A stretch of 19,906 bases of DNA, taken from positions 1-19,906 of the forward strand of contig VFHG01000015.1 in assembly GCA_009392075.1 (NCBI GenBank). Reading direction: 5' to 3'. Of the stretch, positions 6,677 through 14,181 are shown one piece after another; position 1 is the first letter of the stretch, and every line of letters starts with the position of its first letter. Below the pieces are notes generated by a model that saw only the letters and a list, made by a program, of their open reading frames with translations, was not told where the DNA came from and did no database searches. The position numbers and the translations under genes are program-made. The stretch is from SAR202 cluster bacterium (GTDB lineage Bacteria > Chloroflexota > Dehalococcoidia > UBA3495).

Positions 6677-7447
6677 ATGTTCCTAACCTACGTCGGAGAA
6701 TCGGGGATTTCCGGCAACACTGTCACAGACTCCTCCCAACCCCACCAGGTCTACACCGGGCTCTTCGTGCACGAGAGCCAATCGATCTCGATGAACGGAG
6801 AGTTTGACGCACTGTGCCGCCGTCATTTCGGCGTGCCTTTGGGTGAAGAAGGCGCTCCAAGCGTGATCAGGCCGGTGGATGTCTTTCAAGGCCTGGGCTA
6901 CTTCGCTTCCTGGCCCTCCCTGAAGAGGAACGAACTTATTCAAGACTGCCTGAACGTGATGGTCCGGCGCGAGACACCCGTTATCACCTCTTACATCAAT
7001 AAGCAAGAATTCGCCAACGCCAAAGCCACCGGGGACGACCCGTACATCACAGTCTGGGAGACGCCGACAGGACCTGTGATCAACAAGTTTTTCTTCGCCA
7101 TGAGCATGTTCCTAGACGAACTTAATATGGCGAATCTATCCGGCGACCAAATCATGGAAGGCGCGATGCCCATCACCAACCATACTCTGGTGATTGCTCA
7201 GAATGGGGCTTCCATTCAGTCAAAGTTCATGTCCGAGTTCCTGCGTTCTGATGAAGGGATAGACGCCACCGGCCTGATCGACGACATCTGCTTCGTAGAC
7301 CCAGGGCACTCGGTGGGAAGCCAATTGTCCAACCTAGTCGCCTTCTTCGTGCGCCGCTGGCTGCAGAATCCGGAGCGGCCCCACCCCTACTTCGACGGCC
7401 TCCGCGACAACAAAGTCATCCAGGTCATCTACCCAGTCACTGTCTAG
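6677..7447 (+). CDS. DUF3800 domain protein with substituted acidic positions
   Basis: 256 residues. The N-terminus LTYVGESGISGN matches the DUF3800 opening motif (usually [Y/F]xDESG), and the C-terminal helix region GHSVGSQLSNLVAFFVRRWL (210-229) matches its 'lQlADl.a...r' motif, placing it in this RNase H-like family. DUF3800 proteins are often found near defence or mobile DNA, with no firmly established activity. Here the aspartate of DESG is G7 and the aspartate of the AD pair is N219, so two of the expected acidic positions are missing while E8 remains. GGAG at 6666-6669 is 7 bases before ATG 6677; the upstream TTG in frame (6659) is less likely. No partner gene for a defence system is adjacent; the neighbours are rplY and lysS. 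Confidence 0.7.
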   Translation: MFLTYVGESGISGNTVTDSSQPHQVYTGLFVHESQSISMNGEFDALCRRHFGVPLGEEGAPSVIRPVDVFQGLGYFASWPSLKRNELIQDCLNVMVRRETPVITSYINKQEFANAKATGDDPYITVWETPTGPVINKFFFAMSMFLDELNMANLSGDQIMEGAMPITNHTLVIAQNGASIQSKFMSEFLRSDEGIDATGLIDDICFVDPGHSVGSQLSNLVAFFVRRWLQNPERPHPYFDGLRDNKVIQVIYPVTV

Positions 7448-7486
7448 GCGAGAATCGCCTCCCGAATTCCGGCGTAGATTCACGCC
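7446..7486. repeat. Pair of short palindromes after the DUF3800 gene
   Basis: AGGCGA-GAA-TCGCCT (7446-7460) begins inside the DUF3800 stop codon and forms a 6-bp stem with a GAA loop. A second palindrome, GGCGT-AGATTC-ACGCC (7471-7486), follows 10 bases later. No T-run follows, so they are not typical terminators. The first has a close relative at 11469-11483 with a compensating base-pair change. Confidence 0.6.
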
Positions 7487-7505
7487 TATTCAGGCTGGCG
7501 GTTCC

Positions 7506-7534
7506 TTTACAAGGCATGGGTCCAGCATTACAAT
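7506..7534 (+). promoter_or_regulatory. Near-consensus sigma70-like promoter for lysS
   Basis: TTTACA (7506-7511), an exact 17-base spacer and TACAAT (7529-7534); five of six bases match consensus in each box. Predicted transcription starts near 7541, giving a leader of about 100 bases before ATG 7640. No T-box specifier/antiterminator sequence was recognised in the leader. Confidence 0.6.
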
Positions 7535-7639
7535 CGCTAGTCAGAAGAGACGACACTTTTCGCTGTTTTCTCTGACTTCCCCACCCGATTATTTCGACCC
7601 ATTATCTTGGCCTTGCAGGCCGGGGACTCTTAAGACCAA

Positions 7640-9169
7640 ATGGCAGACCGAGAAGACACACTGCTGGAGAACCGAGCCACCAAGCTCGCACGCATCCGCG
7701 CCAACGGTTTAGACCCCTACCCGGCCCGGTTTCACCGCACTTTTGATTCCGCGACAGCCACCGCCTTGTTCGAGGAATTAGAGGAGACCGACCCACCCGA
7801 TGAACGGTTGCAAAACGTCTCTCTAGCCGGACGGATCACGTCCATGCGGACCATGGGCAAGGCCGCCTTCCTGGACCTGCAGGACGCATCAGGCTCCATC
7901 CAAGCCCTTCTCAGGCAGAACAACCTGGAAGACGGGTTCGACCTGCTCAAGAACCTGGACATCGGCGATCACTTGGGCGTCCGCGGCAACCTGATCCGCA
8001 CCCGCACCGGGCAGGTGACCATCGATGCCTTAGAACTGACTGTCACGGCCAAAGGCATGCGTCCCTTGCCGGAGAAATACCACGGCCTAAGGGATGTGGA
8101 GACCCGCTACCGGCAGCGTTACTTGGACCTGATTGCCAACCAAGAAGAGGTCATGCCCGTCTTCGTCCTGCGCAGCAAAGTGATCCGTGGGATACGCCGG
8201 TTCTTGGACGACCAGGGCTTTTTGGAAGTGGACACCCCCATCCTGGTGCCCGTGGCTGCCGGGGCCCACGCCAAGCCCTTTGTCACTCACCACAACGCCT
8301 TGGACCAGCAGCTATACCTGCGCATCGCCACCGAGCTGTACCTGAAGCGGCTGATCATCGGTGGGTTCGACAAGGTCTACGAGATCGGCCGGGTCTTCCG
8401 GAATGAGGGCATCGACCAAGACCACAACCCGGAATTCACACTGCTGGAGAGCTACGAAGCCTACGCCGACTACAACGATGTCATGGAAATGGTTGAGCAG
8501 ATGGTGTCCACCATCGCTATCGAAGTGAACGGCTCCACCAAGGTGGCCATCGGCGACGATGTGATCGATTTCGCGCCGCCATGGCAGCGGGTAAGCCTAC
8601 GGGAAGAATTGGAGAAACGCAGCGGGATAGACCTGGAGTCCTACAATGACGACGCCCTGCGGCAGAAAGCCGGCGAAGTGGGTATCGACACTAAGGTGCT
8701 GGAAAGCCGGGGGCGCTTGATCGACAAACTGCTGTCGACTTTCGTGGAACCCCACCTCATCCAGCCGACGTTCGTTCTGGACTACCCGGAGGAGATGTCC
8801 CCGCTGGCCAAGGCCAAGCCCGACTCCCCCGGATACGTGGAGCGGTTCGAGGCCTTTGCCTTTGGCATGGAGATTGCCAATTCCTACAGCGAGTTGAACG
8901 ACCCCAAGGTCCAGCGGGAGCGGTTCGAGGCCCAAGCGCAGATCCACCGTCTCTACGAAAATGAAGAAGTCGACCGCCAGGACGACGACTTCCTGACCGC
9001 TATGGAGTACGGCATGCCTCCCACCGGCGGCCTGGGCATCGGTATCGACCGGCTGGTCATGCTCCTGGCCGGGCAACCGTCCATTCGGGACGTGTTGCTA
9101 TTCCCCCAGATGCGGACCATGCCAAGCGACCAAGCCACCCAAGACGCCCAGGGTGAAGCCACGGAATAA
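7640..9169 (+). CDS. lysS: Lysyl-tRNA synthetase, class II
   Basis: 509 residues, a normal bacterial LysRS length. An OB-fold anticodon-binding domain (about 58-140, VSLAGRITSMRTMGKAAFLDLQD) is followed by the class II catalytic core: motif 1 around 180-205 (VIRGIRRFLDDQGFLEVDTP), motif 2 RVFRNEGIDQDHNPEFTLLE (251-270) with the ATP-binding arginine R254, and motif 3 GGLGIGIDRLVMLL (463-476) with R471. The protein charges tRNA-Lys with lysine in the cytoplasm. GGGGA near 7622-7626 lies upstream of ATG 7640 at a rather long spacing. It is followed 21 bases later by serS, and the two synthetases are probably cotranscribed from the promoter at 7506-7534. Confidence 0.97.
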   Translation: MADREDTLLENRATKLARIRANGLDPYPARFHRTFDSATATALFEELEETDPPDERLQNVSLAGRITSMRTMGKAAFLDLQDASGSIQALLRQNNLEDGFDLLKNLDIGDHLGVRGNLIRTRTGQVTIDALELTVTAKGMRPLPEKYHGLRDVETRYRQRYLDLIANQEEVMPVFVLRSKVIRGIRRFLDDQGFLEVDTPILVPVAAGAHAKPFVTHHNALDQQLYLRIATELYLKRLIIGGFDKVYEIGRVFRNEGIDQDHNPEFTLLESYEAYADYNDVMEMVEQMVSTIAIEVNGSTKVAIGDDVIDFAPPWQRVSLREELEKRSGIDLESYNDDALRQKAGEVGIDTKVLESRGRLIDKLLSTFVEPHLIQPTFVLDYPEEMSPLAKAKPDSPGYVERFEAFAFGMEIANSYSELNDPKVQRERFEAQAQIHRLYENEEVDRQDDDFLTAMEYGMPPTGGLGIGIDRLVMLLAGQPSIRDVLLFPQMRTMPSDQATQDAQGEATE

Positions 9170-9190
9170 CCCGCGAACCAGAGAAACCTA

Positions 9191-10474
9191 ATGCTATCCA
9201 TCGAACACATACGAGAACACCCAGATGAGGTCCGCCTTGCCCTGCAGACCAGGGGCGAGGATGACTCCATAACCGAGGTCCTCGAACTGGACTCCCAGAT
9301 TCGCGCCGCCATCACCGAGCGCGACGACCTTAACGCCCAGCGCAACCGGGTTAGCAAGGAGCTTGGCCAAGCGCGCTCCCAGGGCCAGGAAGTCTCCGAA
9401 GAAGCGCGGGCGGAAATGCGTGAGATCGGCGACCGAGCCAACGCGCTGAACGAGCAGACCAAGGAATTGGGTGAAAAGCTCAGCGGGTTGATGCTAACTT
9501 TGCCTAACCTCCCCCAGACCGACGTGCCGGTGGGCGAAAACGAATCGGGCAGCGTGATCGTTAGGCAGAACAGCGAGCCTCCGGTCTTAGACTTTTCCCC
9601 CAAGCCGCACTGGGACCTGGGCGAAGAACTGGGCATCATCGACTTTGAGCGGGGCACCAAGCTGGCCGGCAGCCGATTCTACACCATGATGGGCTACGGT
9701 CCCAAGCTAGAAAGGGCGTTGATTGCCTGGATGCTGGACCTACACTCCAACGACCACGGCTACACCGAGGTCTCCCTGCCGGCAGTGGTGAAGCGTGAGA
9801 TCATGGAGGGCTCGGGCAACCTACCTAAGTTTGCCGACAACCTCTACCACGACGACGAAGACGACCTCTGGCTGATACCCACCGCCGAAGTCCCCATCAC
9901 CAACCTCTACCGGGACGAAATCATCCCGGCCAACACCCTGCCGCTGAAATACGTGGCCCAGACACCCTGCTTCCGCCGCGAGAAGGCGTCGGCCGGACGG
10001 GACACCCGGGGCATCAAGCGGGTGCACCAGTTCAACAAGGTGGAGATGTACCAATTCGTGGAGCCGGAGACATCCAATCGAGAACTGGAACAACTGGTGG
10101 ATGATGCCGAAGACGTCTGCCGAAAGCTGGGGTTCACCTACCGTGTGTTGCAACTTTGCACCGGAGACATGGGTTTCGCTTCGTCCAAGACCTACGACAT
10201 CGAGGTCTGGGCCGCCGGCTGCGAGGAGTGGCTAGAGGTCAGTTCCTGTTCCAATTGCACCGACTTCCAGGCCCGCCGCTCCAACATCCGCTACCGGGAC
10301 GAAGAGGGTGGCCGCCCTCGGTTGCCCCACACGTTGAACGGCTCCGGCCTGGCCCTGCCCCGCGTAATCATCGCAATCTTGGAGAACTACCAGCAGCCCG
10401 ACGGCTCGGTGGTGATTCCAGATGTGCTGCGCCCGTATACCGGATTTGACGTTATCCCCGCAGTAAAAAGCTGA
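9191..10474 (+). CDS. serS: Seryl-tRNA synthetase
   Basis: 427 residues, the usual bacterial SerRS length. The N-terminal tRNA-binding domain is a long antiparallel coiled coil (about 28-100), followed by the catalytic core with the serine-binding TAEVP (231-235), motif 2 FRREKASAGRDTRGIKRVHQ (261-280), and motif 3 HTLNGSGLALPRVIIAILEN (380-399) with R391. The conserved EVSSCSNCTDFQARR region (349-363) is intact. It charges tRNA-Ser (and tRNA-Sec where present). A weak AGAGAAA precedes ATG 9191. Its stop codon lies in the 5' arm of a 7-bp hairpin (10468-10501) just before the LLM gene. Confidence 0.97.
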   Translation: MLSIEHIREHPDEVRLALQTRGEDDSITEVLELDSQIRAAITERDDLNAQRNRVSKELGQARSQGQEVSEEARAEMREIGDRANALNEQTKELGEKLSGLMLTLPNLPQTDVPVGENESGSVIVRQNSEPPVLDFSPKPHWDLGEELGIIDFERGTKLAGSRFYTMMGYGPKLERALIAWMLDLHSNDHGYTEVSLPAVVKREIMEGSGNLPKFADNLYHDDEDDLWLIPTAEVPITNLYRDEIIPANTLPLKYVAQTPCFRREKASAGRDTRGIKRVHQFNKVEMYQFVEPETSNRELEQLVDDAEDVCRKLGFTYRVLQLCTGDMGFASSKTYDIEVWAAGCEEWLEVSSCSNCTDFQARRSNIRYRDEEGGRPRLPHTLNGSGLALPRVIIAILENYQQPDGSVVIPDVLRPYTGFDVIPAVKS

Positions 10475-10501
10475 TTCCTGGCGGCTGATTGCTGTCAGCT
10501 T
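10468..10501 (+). repeat. Hairpin across the serS stop codon
   Basis: AAGCTGA (10468-10474), which contains the serS stop, pairs with TCAGCTT (10495-10501) over 20 bases. A similar AGCTGA/TCAGCT pair spans the stop of the LLM gene ending at 13447. No T-run follows, so termination is doubtful; the next gene's ribosome-binding site lies just downstream. Confidence 0.4.
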
Positions 10502-10516
10502 AATACGGAGGCCAAA

Positions 10517-11440
10517 ATGGCTGGAAAAGTTAGTTGGGGCATCTCTATCCCCCAGGTGTTCTTCGACGGGCCCATCGACATGCCGTTGATCGAGCGGTGG
10601 TCGAAGCGCGCCGAGTCCTTGGGCTTTGAGAGCCTTTGGACACAAGAAGCCATCACCGGGGCGGTCCCCATACTGGAGCCGGTGACCCTCTTGTCATATC
10701 TGGCCGCCATCACGGAAAAGGTGCGGCTTGGCACTTCGGTGATCGTGGCCCCGTTCCGCAATCCCATCCAGTTGGCCAAGAGCCTGGGCAGTTTAGACCA
10801 CATGAGCAGGGGCCGGCTGACCGTCGGACTGGGACTGGGCGGCAACCCCAATGACATCCCGCCGTACGGCTTCTCCTCGGAGAAGCGGGTGCGCCGTTTC
10901 ACCGAGATTATCGACGTCATGAAAACGCTCTGGACTCAGCCCGAGGCCCATTTCCAGGGCGAGTTCTGGCAACTAGACGGCCTCAAGATGGAACCCAAAC
11001 CCCTTCAGAAGCCACACCCTCCCATCTGGCTGGGCGCCCGGCATATCAATGCCCTCCGGCGGGCGGTCAGGCACGGAGACGGCTGGATGGGTGCCGGGTC
11101 GTCCGATACCGCCAGCTTCGTCACCGCCGTGGACCGGACCAAGATGTACCTGGAGGAGGCGGACCGGGACCCCGGTTCATTCACCATCTCCAAGCGGGTC
11201 TACGTGGCTGTGGACAACGACGAGGACCGCGCCGAGGGCCGCTTGAAGGAATGGTTCGGCAAGCGTTATGGCAACGCAGACATGGCCTCCCAAGTGTCAG
11301 TCTGGGGCTCCACCGCTAAAGTCACAGAAAAACTGGCAAAGGTCACCGGAGCAGGCGCGGAGATGGTCCTGCTGAACCCAGCATTCGACGACATGGAGCA
11401 TCTAGACGCCCTGGCGGAAGAGGTCATACCGAATCTCTGA
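10517..11440 (+). CDS. LLM class flavin/F420-dependent oxidoreductase
   Basis: 307 residues, a complete luciferase-like monooxygenase (TIM-barrel) protein. The family signature is clear: VRLGTSVIVAPFRNPIQLAK (69-88), then SLGSLDHMSRGRLTVGLGLG (89-108), and a later cofactor-loop region PHPPIWLGARHINALRRAVRHGDGW. Such enzymes use FMNH2 or reduced F420 to oxidise or reduce small organic substrates; the sequence does not fix cofactor or substrate. The ribosome-binding site GGAGG precedes ATG 10517. It begins only 42 bases after serS on the same strand and may be read from the aminoacyl-tRNA synthetase transcript, although its function fits better with the accessory genes that follow. Confidence 0.93.
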   Translation: MAGKVSWGISIPQVFFDGPIDMPLIERWSKRAESLGFESLWTQEAITGAVPILEPVTLLSYLAAITEKVRLGTSVIVAPFRNPIQLAKSLGSLDHMSRGRLTVGLGLGGNPNDIPPYGFSSEKRVRRFTEIIDVMKTLWTQPEAHFQGEFWQLDGLKMEPKPLQKPHPPIWLGARHINALRRAVRHGDGWMGAGSSDTASFVTAVDRTKMYLEEADRDPGSFTISKRVYVAVDNDEDRAEGRLKEWFGKRYGNADMASQVSVWGSTAKVTEKLAKVTGAGAEMVLLNPAFDDMEHLDALAEEVIPNL

Positions 11441-11468
11441 ACTCGCTCTTTCCCCGCCATCCCTCTGT

Positions 11469-11483
11469 AGGCTAGAATAGCCT
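11469..11483. repeat. Short palindrome upstream of the CE4-like gene
   Basis: AGGCTA-GAA-TAGCCT, a 6-bp stem with a GAA loop, 42 bases before ATG 11526. It matches the palindrome at 7446-7460 except that one stem pair is changed on both sides (G-C to T-A), which keeps the pairing. Confidence 0.6.
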
Positions 11484-11525
11484 CCAATCTAAAACTAGGC
11501 AGACTCGGGTTGGAGGGGATGAACC

Positions 11526-12335
11526 ATGTCGGGAATATGGCCCGGTGAAACGCAATGCGTAGTGATGCTTGGATTCGACATCGACGGCGTGTCGTCCTGG
11601 TTAAACCGCGACCCGTCCTATAAAAACCATCCCAGCCTCATGTCCATGGCCGAGTACGGCCCCTCGGTGGCCACGCCCCGAATACTAGACATGCTGGACG
11701 CCCATTCCATACCCGCCAGCTTCTACGTGCCGGGGTTTGTCGCTGAGACCCACGAAGACCTGGTCAGCGAGATATTCAAGCGGGGTTTTGAAATCGCGCA
11801 CCACGGCTATATGCACGAGCCGCCGTCAACCCTAACCCGCGAGCAGGAGAACGATGTCATCGAGTCAGGCATTCGCATCCTGAGCAGCATCACCGGCGAA
11901 AAACCTCTTGGCTACCGCTCGCCTAGCTGGGAATTGAGCGAGCACTCGCTAGAACTGTTGACCGACCACGGGTTCCTCTATGACAGCAGCCTGATGGGCG
12001 ACGATGCGCCGTATATCGTGGATTCCGAGGCCAACGGCAAGACCATCGTTGAGTTGCCCATCCACTGGCTGCTGGACGACGCGCCCAATTTCGTCTACGC
12101 CCCGGTGGCCAACCGGCTGGGACCGATGCGGAACCCCGATGAGGTATACGGCACCTGGGCCGCCGAGTTCGAAGGTCTATACCGCTACGGCCGGGCCTTC
12201 ACCCTAACCATGCACCCCCAGTACATCGGCCGTCCCGGGCGACTGCTGATGTTGGAGCGGCTTATCGAGCACATCAAGTCGTTCCCCAATGTGGAGTTCA
12301 TGCGGGCCATCGACGTGGCCAAGATGTGGGCCTAG
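11526..12335 (+). CDS. NodB-domain (CE4, PuuE/HpPgdA-like) deacetylase or cyclic-amide hydrolase
   Basis: 269 residues. The NodB motifs are present: motif 1 FDIDGVSSW (17-25, D18 and D20), motif 2 H93-G-Y-M-H97 for metal binding, motif 3 GYRSPSWELS (129-138, R131), and a late histidine in LTMHPQYIGRPGR (H230). No signal peptide or membrane helix is visible, so the enzyme is cytoplasmic. That favours the PuuE/HpPgdA-like branch (allantoin/cyclic-imide or other small amide hydrolysis) over cell-wall deacetylation; the exact substrate is unknown. A strong GGAGGGGA ribosome-binding site precedes ATG 11526. It is followed after 17 bases by an F420-type LLM oxidoreductase, and the pair is almost certainly one operon. 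Confidence 0.87.
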   Translation: MSGIWPGETQCVVMLGFDIDGVSSWLNRDPSYKNHPSLMSMAEYGPSVATPRILDMLDAHSIPASFYVPGFVAETHEDLVSEIFKRGFEIAHHGYMHEPPSTLTREQENDVIESGIRILSSITGEKPLGYRSPSWELSEHSLELLTDHGFLYDSSLMGDDAPYIVDSEANGKTIVELPIHWLLDDAPNFVYAPVANRLGPMRNPDEVYGTWAAEFEGLYRYGRAFTLTMHPQYIGRPGRLLMLERLIEHIKSFPNVEFMRAIDVAKMWA

Positions 12336-12352
12336 GCGCAGGGAGAAGATTC

Positions 12353-13447
12353 ATGGACTACGGGATAGGCATTCCCTCGTATATCGACGCCTGGCGCGAG
12401 GTGAAAGCGGCGGAAGAAGCAGGTTTCACTCACGCTTGGTTCTACGATTCCCAGCTTATCTACAGCGACGTTTACGCCACCATGGCTTTGGCGGCGCAGA
12501 ATACCAGCCGTATCAAGTTGGGCACTCTGGTGGCGATTCCCACCAACCGCATCGCGCCGGTGACCGCATCGGCTATAGCGACCATCAACAAGTTGGCGCC
12601 GGGCAGAGTGATCTTGGCCATGGGCACCGGTTACACGGGCCGGAACACTATGGGTTTGCCCCAGATGACCGTGAAAAGCCTAAGAGAATACACGCAGCAG
12701 GTGAAGGGTCTCCTGGCCGGTGAAGATATCCTGTTCCGCGAGGGCGATAAAGAGCGGTGGGTCCGGCTGATCCATGCCGACCAAGGGGAATTTATCAACA
12801 TCAAAGACCCTATCCCTGTCTTTGTTGCCGCCAACGGTCCAAGAGCGCTTGGGGTTGTCGGCGAACTAGCTGACGGCTGGGTGACGACGCTACGCGCTCG
12901 AAGCGACCTTGGCGAGAATTACACTTCGATTAAAGATGCGGCAGCGCAGGCAGGCCGCAGCACCGCCAAGCCTTACACCGTGGCGCTCAGCTACGGTTGC
13001 GTGCTGCGGAAAGACGAATCCCTGACCTCGGAGCGTGTCATGGCGCGTGTCGGTCCCAGCATCATGCCTGGGGTGCACGCCCAATGGGAGGCCAGTTACG
13101 GCCCGGGTGCGAACCTAGGAATGCAGCCCGATACCGAAGTGGCCGATGCGTATGAAGCTTACCTTCAGGAGTACGCAGCAACCCATGGGACACCGTCCGA
13201 CCGTCTCTACCTAGACGCCCATCGGGGCCATATGGTCTTCCTAAAACCGGGCGAAGAGCAATTCGCCACTACTGAACTAATGGCAAGGTCGTTGACGGGC
13301 ACCGGGCCGGAACTGATCGAAAAGTTGGAACGGATGGAAGCCACCGGAATCGATAACGTAGCAATCTCCGTCACCGACGCCGAAGGGGCTCGTGACCTGA
13401 TTCAAGACTTTGGACGGGAAGTGATAGAGAAGCGGGCCAAAAGCTGA
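12353..13447 (+). CDS. LLM class F420-dependent oxidoreductase (Mer-like)
   Basis: 364 residues from ATG 12353, preceded by AGGGAGAA; the extension of the frame to 12326 adds only nine residues that overlap the previous gene and is rejected. The TIM-barrel luciferase-like fold shows in SRIKLGTLVAIPTNRIAPVT (52-71), LAPGRVILAMGTGYTGRNTM (81-100), and the phosphate-binding segment VFVAANGPRALGVVGELADGW (156-176). That last segment resembles F420-dependent methylenetetrahydromethanopterin-reductase-like enzymes. The protein probably oxidises or reduces a small organic substrate using F420 or FMN; the substrate is not evident. It shares an operon with the CE4-like hydrolase. Confidence 0.92.
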   Translation: MDYGIGIPSYIDAWREVKAAEEAGFTHAWFYDSQLIYSDVYATMALAAQNTSRIKLGTLVAIPTNRIAPVTASAIATINKLAPGRVILAMGTGYTGRNTMGLPQMTVKSLREYTQQVKGLLAGEDILFREGDKERWVRLIHADQGEFINIKDPIPVFVAANGPRALGVVGELADGWVTTLRARSDLGENYTSIKDAAAQAGRSTAKPYTVALSYGCVLRKDESLTSERVMARVGPSIMPGVHAQWEASYGPGANLGMQPDTEVADAYEAYLQEYAATHGTPSDRLYLDAHRGHMVFLKPGEEQFATTELMARSLTGTGPELIEKLERMEATGIDNVAISVTDAEGARDLIQDFGREVIEKRAKS

Positions 13448-13466
13448 CAGCGAACAGCGTTCAGCT
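13442..13466 (+). repeat. Hairpin across the stop of the F420-type LLM gene
   Basis: AGCTGA (13442-13447), including the stop codon, pairs with TCAGCT (13461-13466) over a 13-base loop. It resembles the hairpin across the serS stop. There is no T-run after it. Confidence 0.4.
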
Positions 13467-13479
13467 ATCGGGAAATCCC

Positions 13480-13508
13480 TTGCCAACTCTTTGCATCGCG
13501 TCTACCAT
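13480..13508 (+). promoter_or_regulatory. Sigma70-like promoter for the nitrile hydratase-family operon
   Basis: TTGCCA (13480-13485), a 17-base spacer and TACCAT (13503-13508); five of six and four of six matches. Transcription would start near 13515, about 35 bases before the first ATG at 13550, so the three-gene unit probably has its own promoter. Confidence 0.45.
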
Positions 13509-13549
13509 GTCCGCGTACTCGCTAACCCGACTAAAAACAGGAGCAAGCC

Positions 13550-13849
13550 ATGCCAAAGGTACATGACCGCGGCGGTTGGCCTAATGACGACCCCATCGAC
13601 CATTCCGAGCACAAGATGGAGGAGTGGGAGCGGCAGGTTGACGCTCTAAACGGTGTACTCGGCGACAAAGGCCTTAAGAACACCGACCAATTGCGCCGGG
13701 CCATCGAGAGCCTGGACTTGGCCACTTACGAATCTCTGGCCTACTACGAGAAGTGGACCGCGGCCATGGAAGTGCTCCTGGTCGAACAGGGCATCATGAC
13801 CTCAGATGAGATAGACGCCAAGATGGCCGCGCTGGAACAGGGAAGTTAG
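13550..13849 (+). CDS. Nitrile hydratase/thiocyanate hydrolase family, beta N-terminal half as a separate subunit
   Basis: 99 residues that match only the N-terminal half of a nitrile hydratase beta subunit: the opening VHDRGGWPNDDPID (4-17), the central LRRAIESLDLATYESLAYYE (48-67), W69, and a terminal helix LLVEQGIMTSDEID (76-89). In the family these regions wrap the alpha subunit and supply an active-site arginine (R49 or R50 here). In thiocyanate hydrolase this half is the separate ScnB (beta) subunit, although the T. thioparus version is longer (about 157 residues) because of an N-terminal extension absent here. AGGAG before ATG 13550 supports the start. It is the first gene of a three-gene operon, with a 4-base gap to the next. 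Nitrile hydratase beta is the simpler annotation; the splitting is the unusual point. Confidence 0.88.
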   Translation: MPKVHDRGGWPNDDPIDHSEHKMEEWERQVDALNGVLGDKGLKNTDQLRRAIESLDLATYESLAYYEKWTAAMEVLLVEQGIMTSDEIDAKMAALEQGS

Positions 13850-13853
13850 CAAA

Positions 13854-14144
13854 ATGGCCAGCAACGAGAAATACCAACTAGGTGAGCTGGTGCGAATCAG
13901 GGTGGGAGTCCCACCGACTCATTTCCGGACCCCCGAATACATCCAGGGGAAACAGGGCAAGATCGCAACCCTCTGGGGCGCATTCCCGAATCCCGAGTCC
14001 CTGGCATACGGCGGAGACGGCCTGCCGGCCCAACCTCTCTACCAAGTTGAATTCCCCCAGACCGATTTGTGGCAGGACTACAAAGGGCCCGCATCTGACA
14101 TGTTGCTGATTGACATCTACGAAAATTGGCTGGAAAAAATCTAG
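13854..14144 (+). CDS. Nitrile hydratase/thiocyanate hydrolase family, beta C-terminal (SH3-like) half as a separate subunit
   Basis: 96 residues corresponding to the C-terminal SH3-like barrel of nitrile hydratase beta: a strand start YQLGELVRIRVG, then THFRTPEYIQGKQGKI (22-37) with the conserved T22-H23 and R25, the mid segment GAFPNPESLAYG, and LYQVEFPQTDLWQDY (62-76). In thiocyanate hydrolase this half is the separate ScnA (alpha) subunit. The pattern DLW-[D/E]-Y before a terminal I-x-E-x-x-LEK is closer to what I recall of ScnA than to nitrile hydratase (usually ELWG). It lies four bases after the first subunit gene and 37 bases before the catalytic subunit gene, giving the same order as scnB-scnA-scnC. 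Confidence 0.87.
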   Translation: MASNEKYQLGELVRIRVGVPPTHFRTPEYIQGKQGKIATLWGAFPNPESLAYGGDGLPAQPLYQVEFPQTDLWQDYKGPASDMLLIDIYENWLEKI

Positions 14145-14181
14145 TTATACAGTCTAACGCCTTTAAGGCAGGAGAGCATCG

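Noticed and set aside
6677..7447. DUF3800 gene as part of an anti-phage island
   Set aside because: No nuclease, helicase, methylase or integrase partner is adjacent; neighbours are housekeeping translation genes.
7535..7639. T-box riboswitch before lysS
   Set aside because: No antiterminator T-box sequence and no terminator with T-run in the leader.
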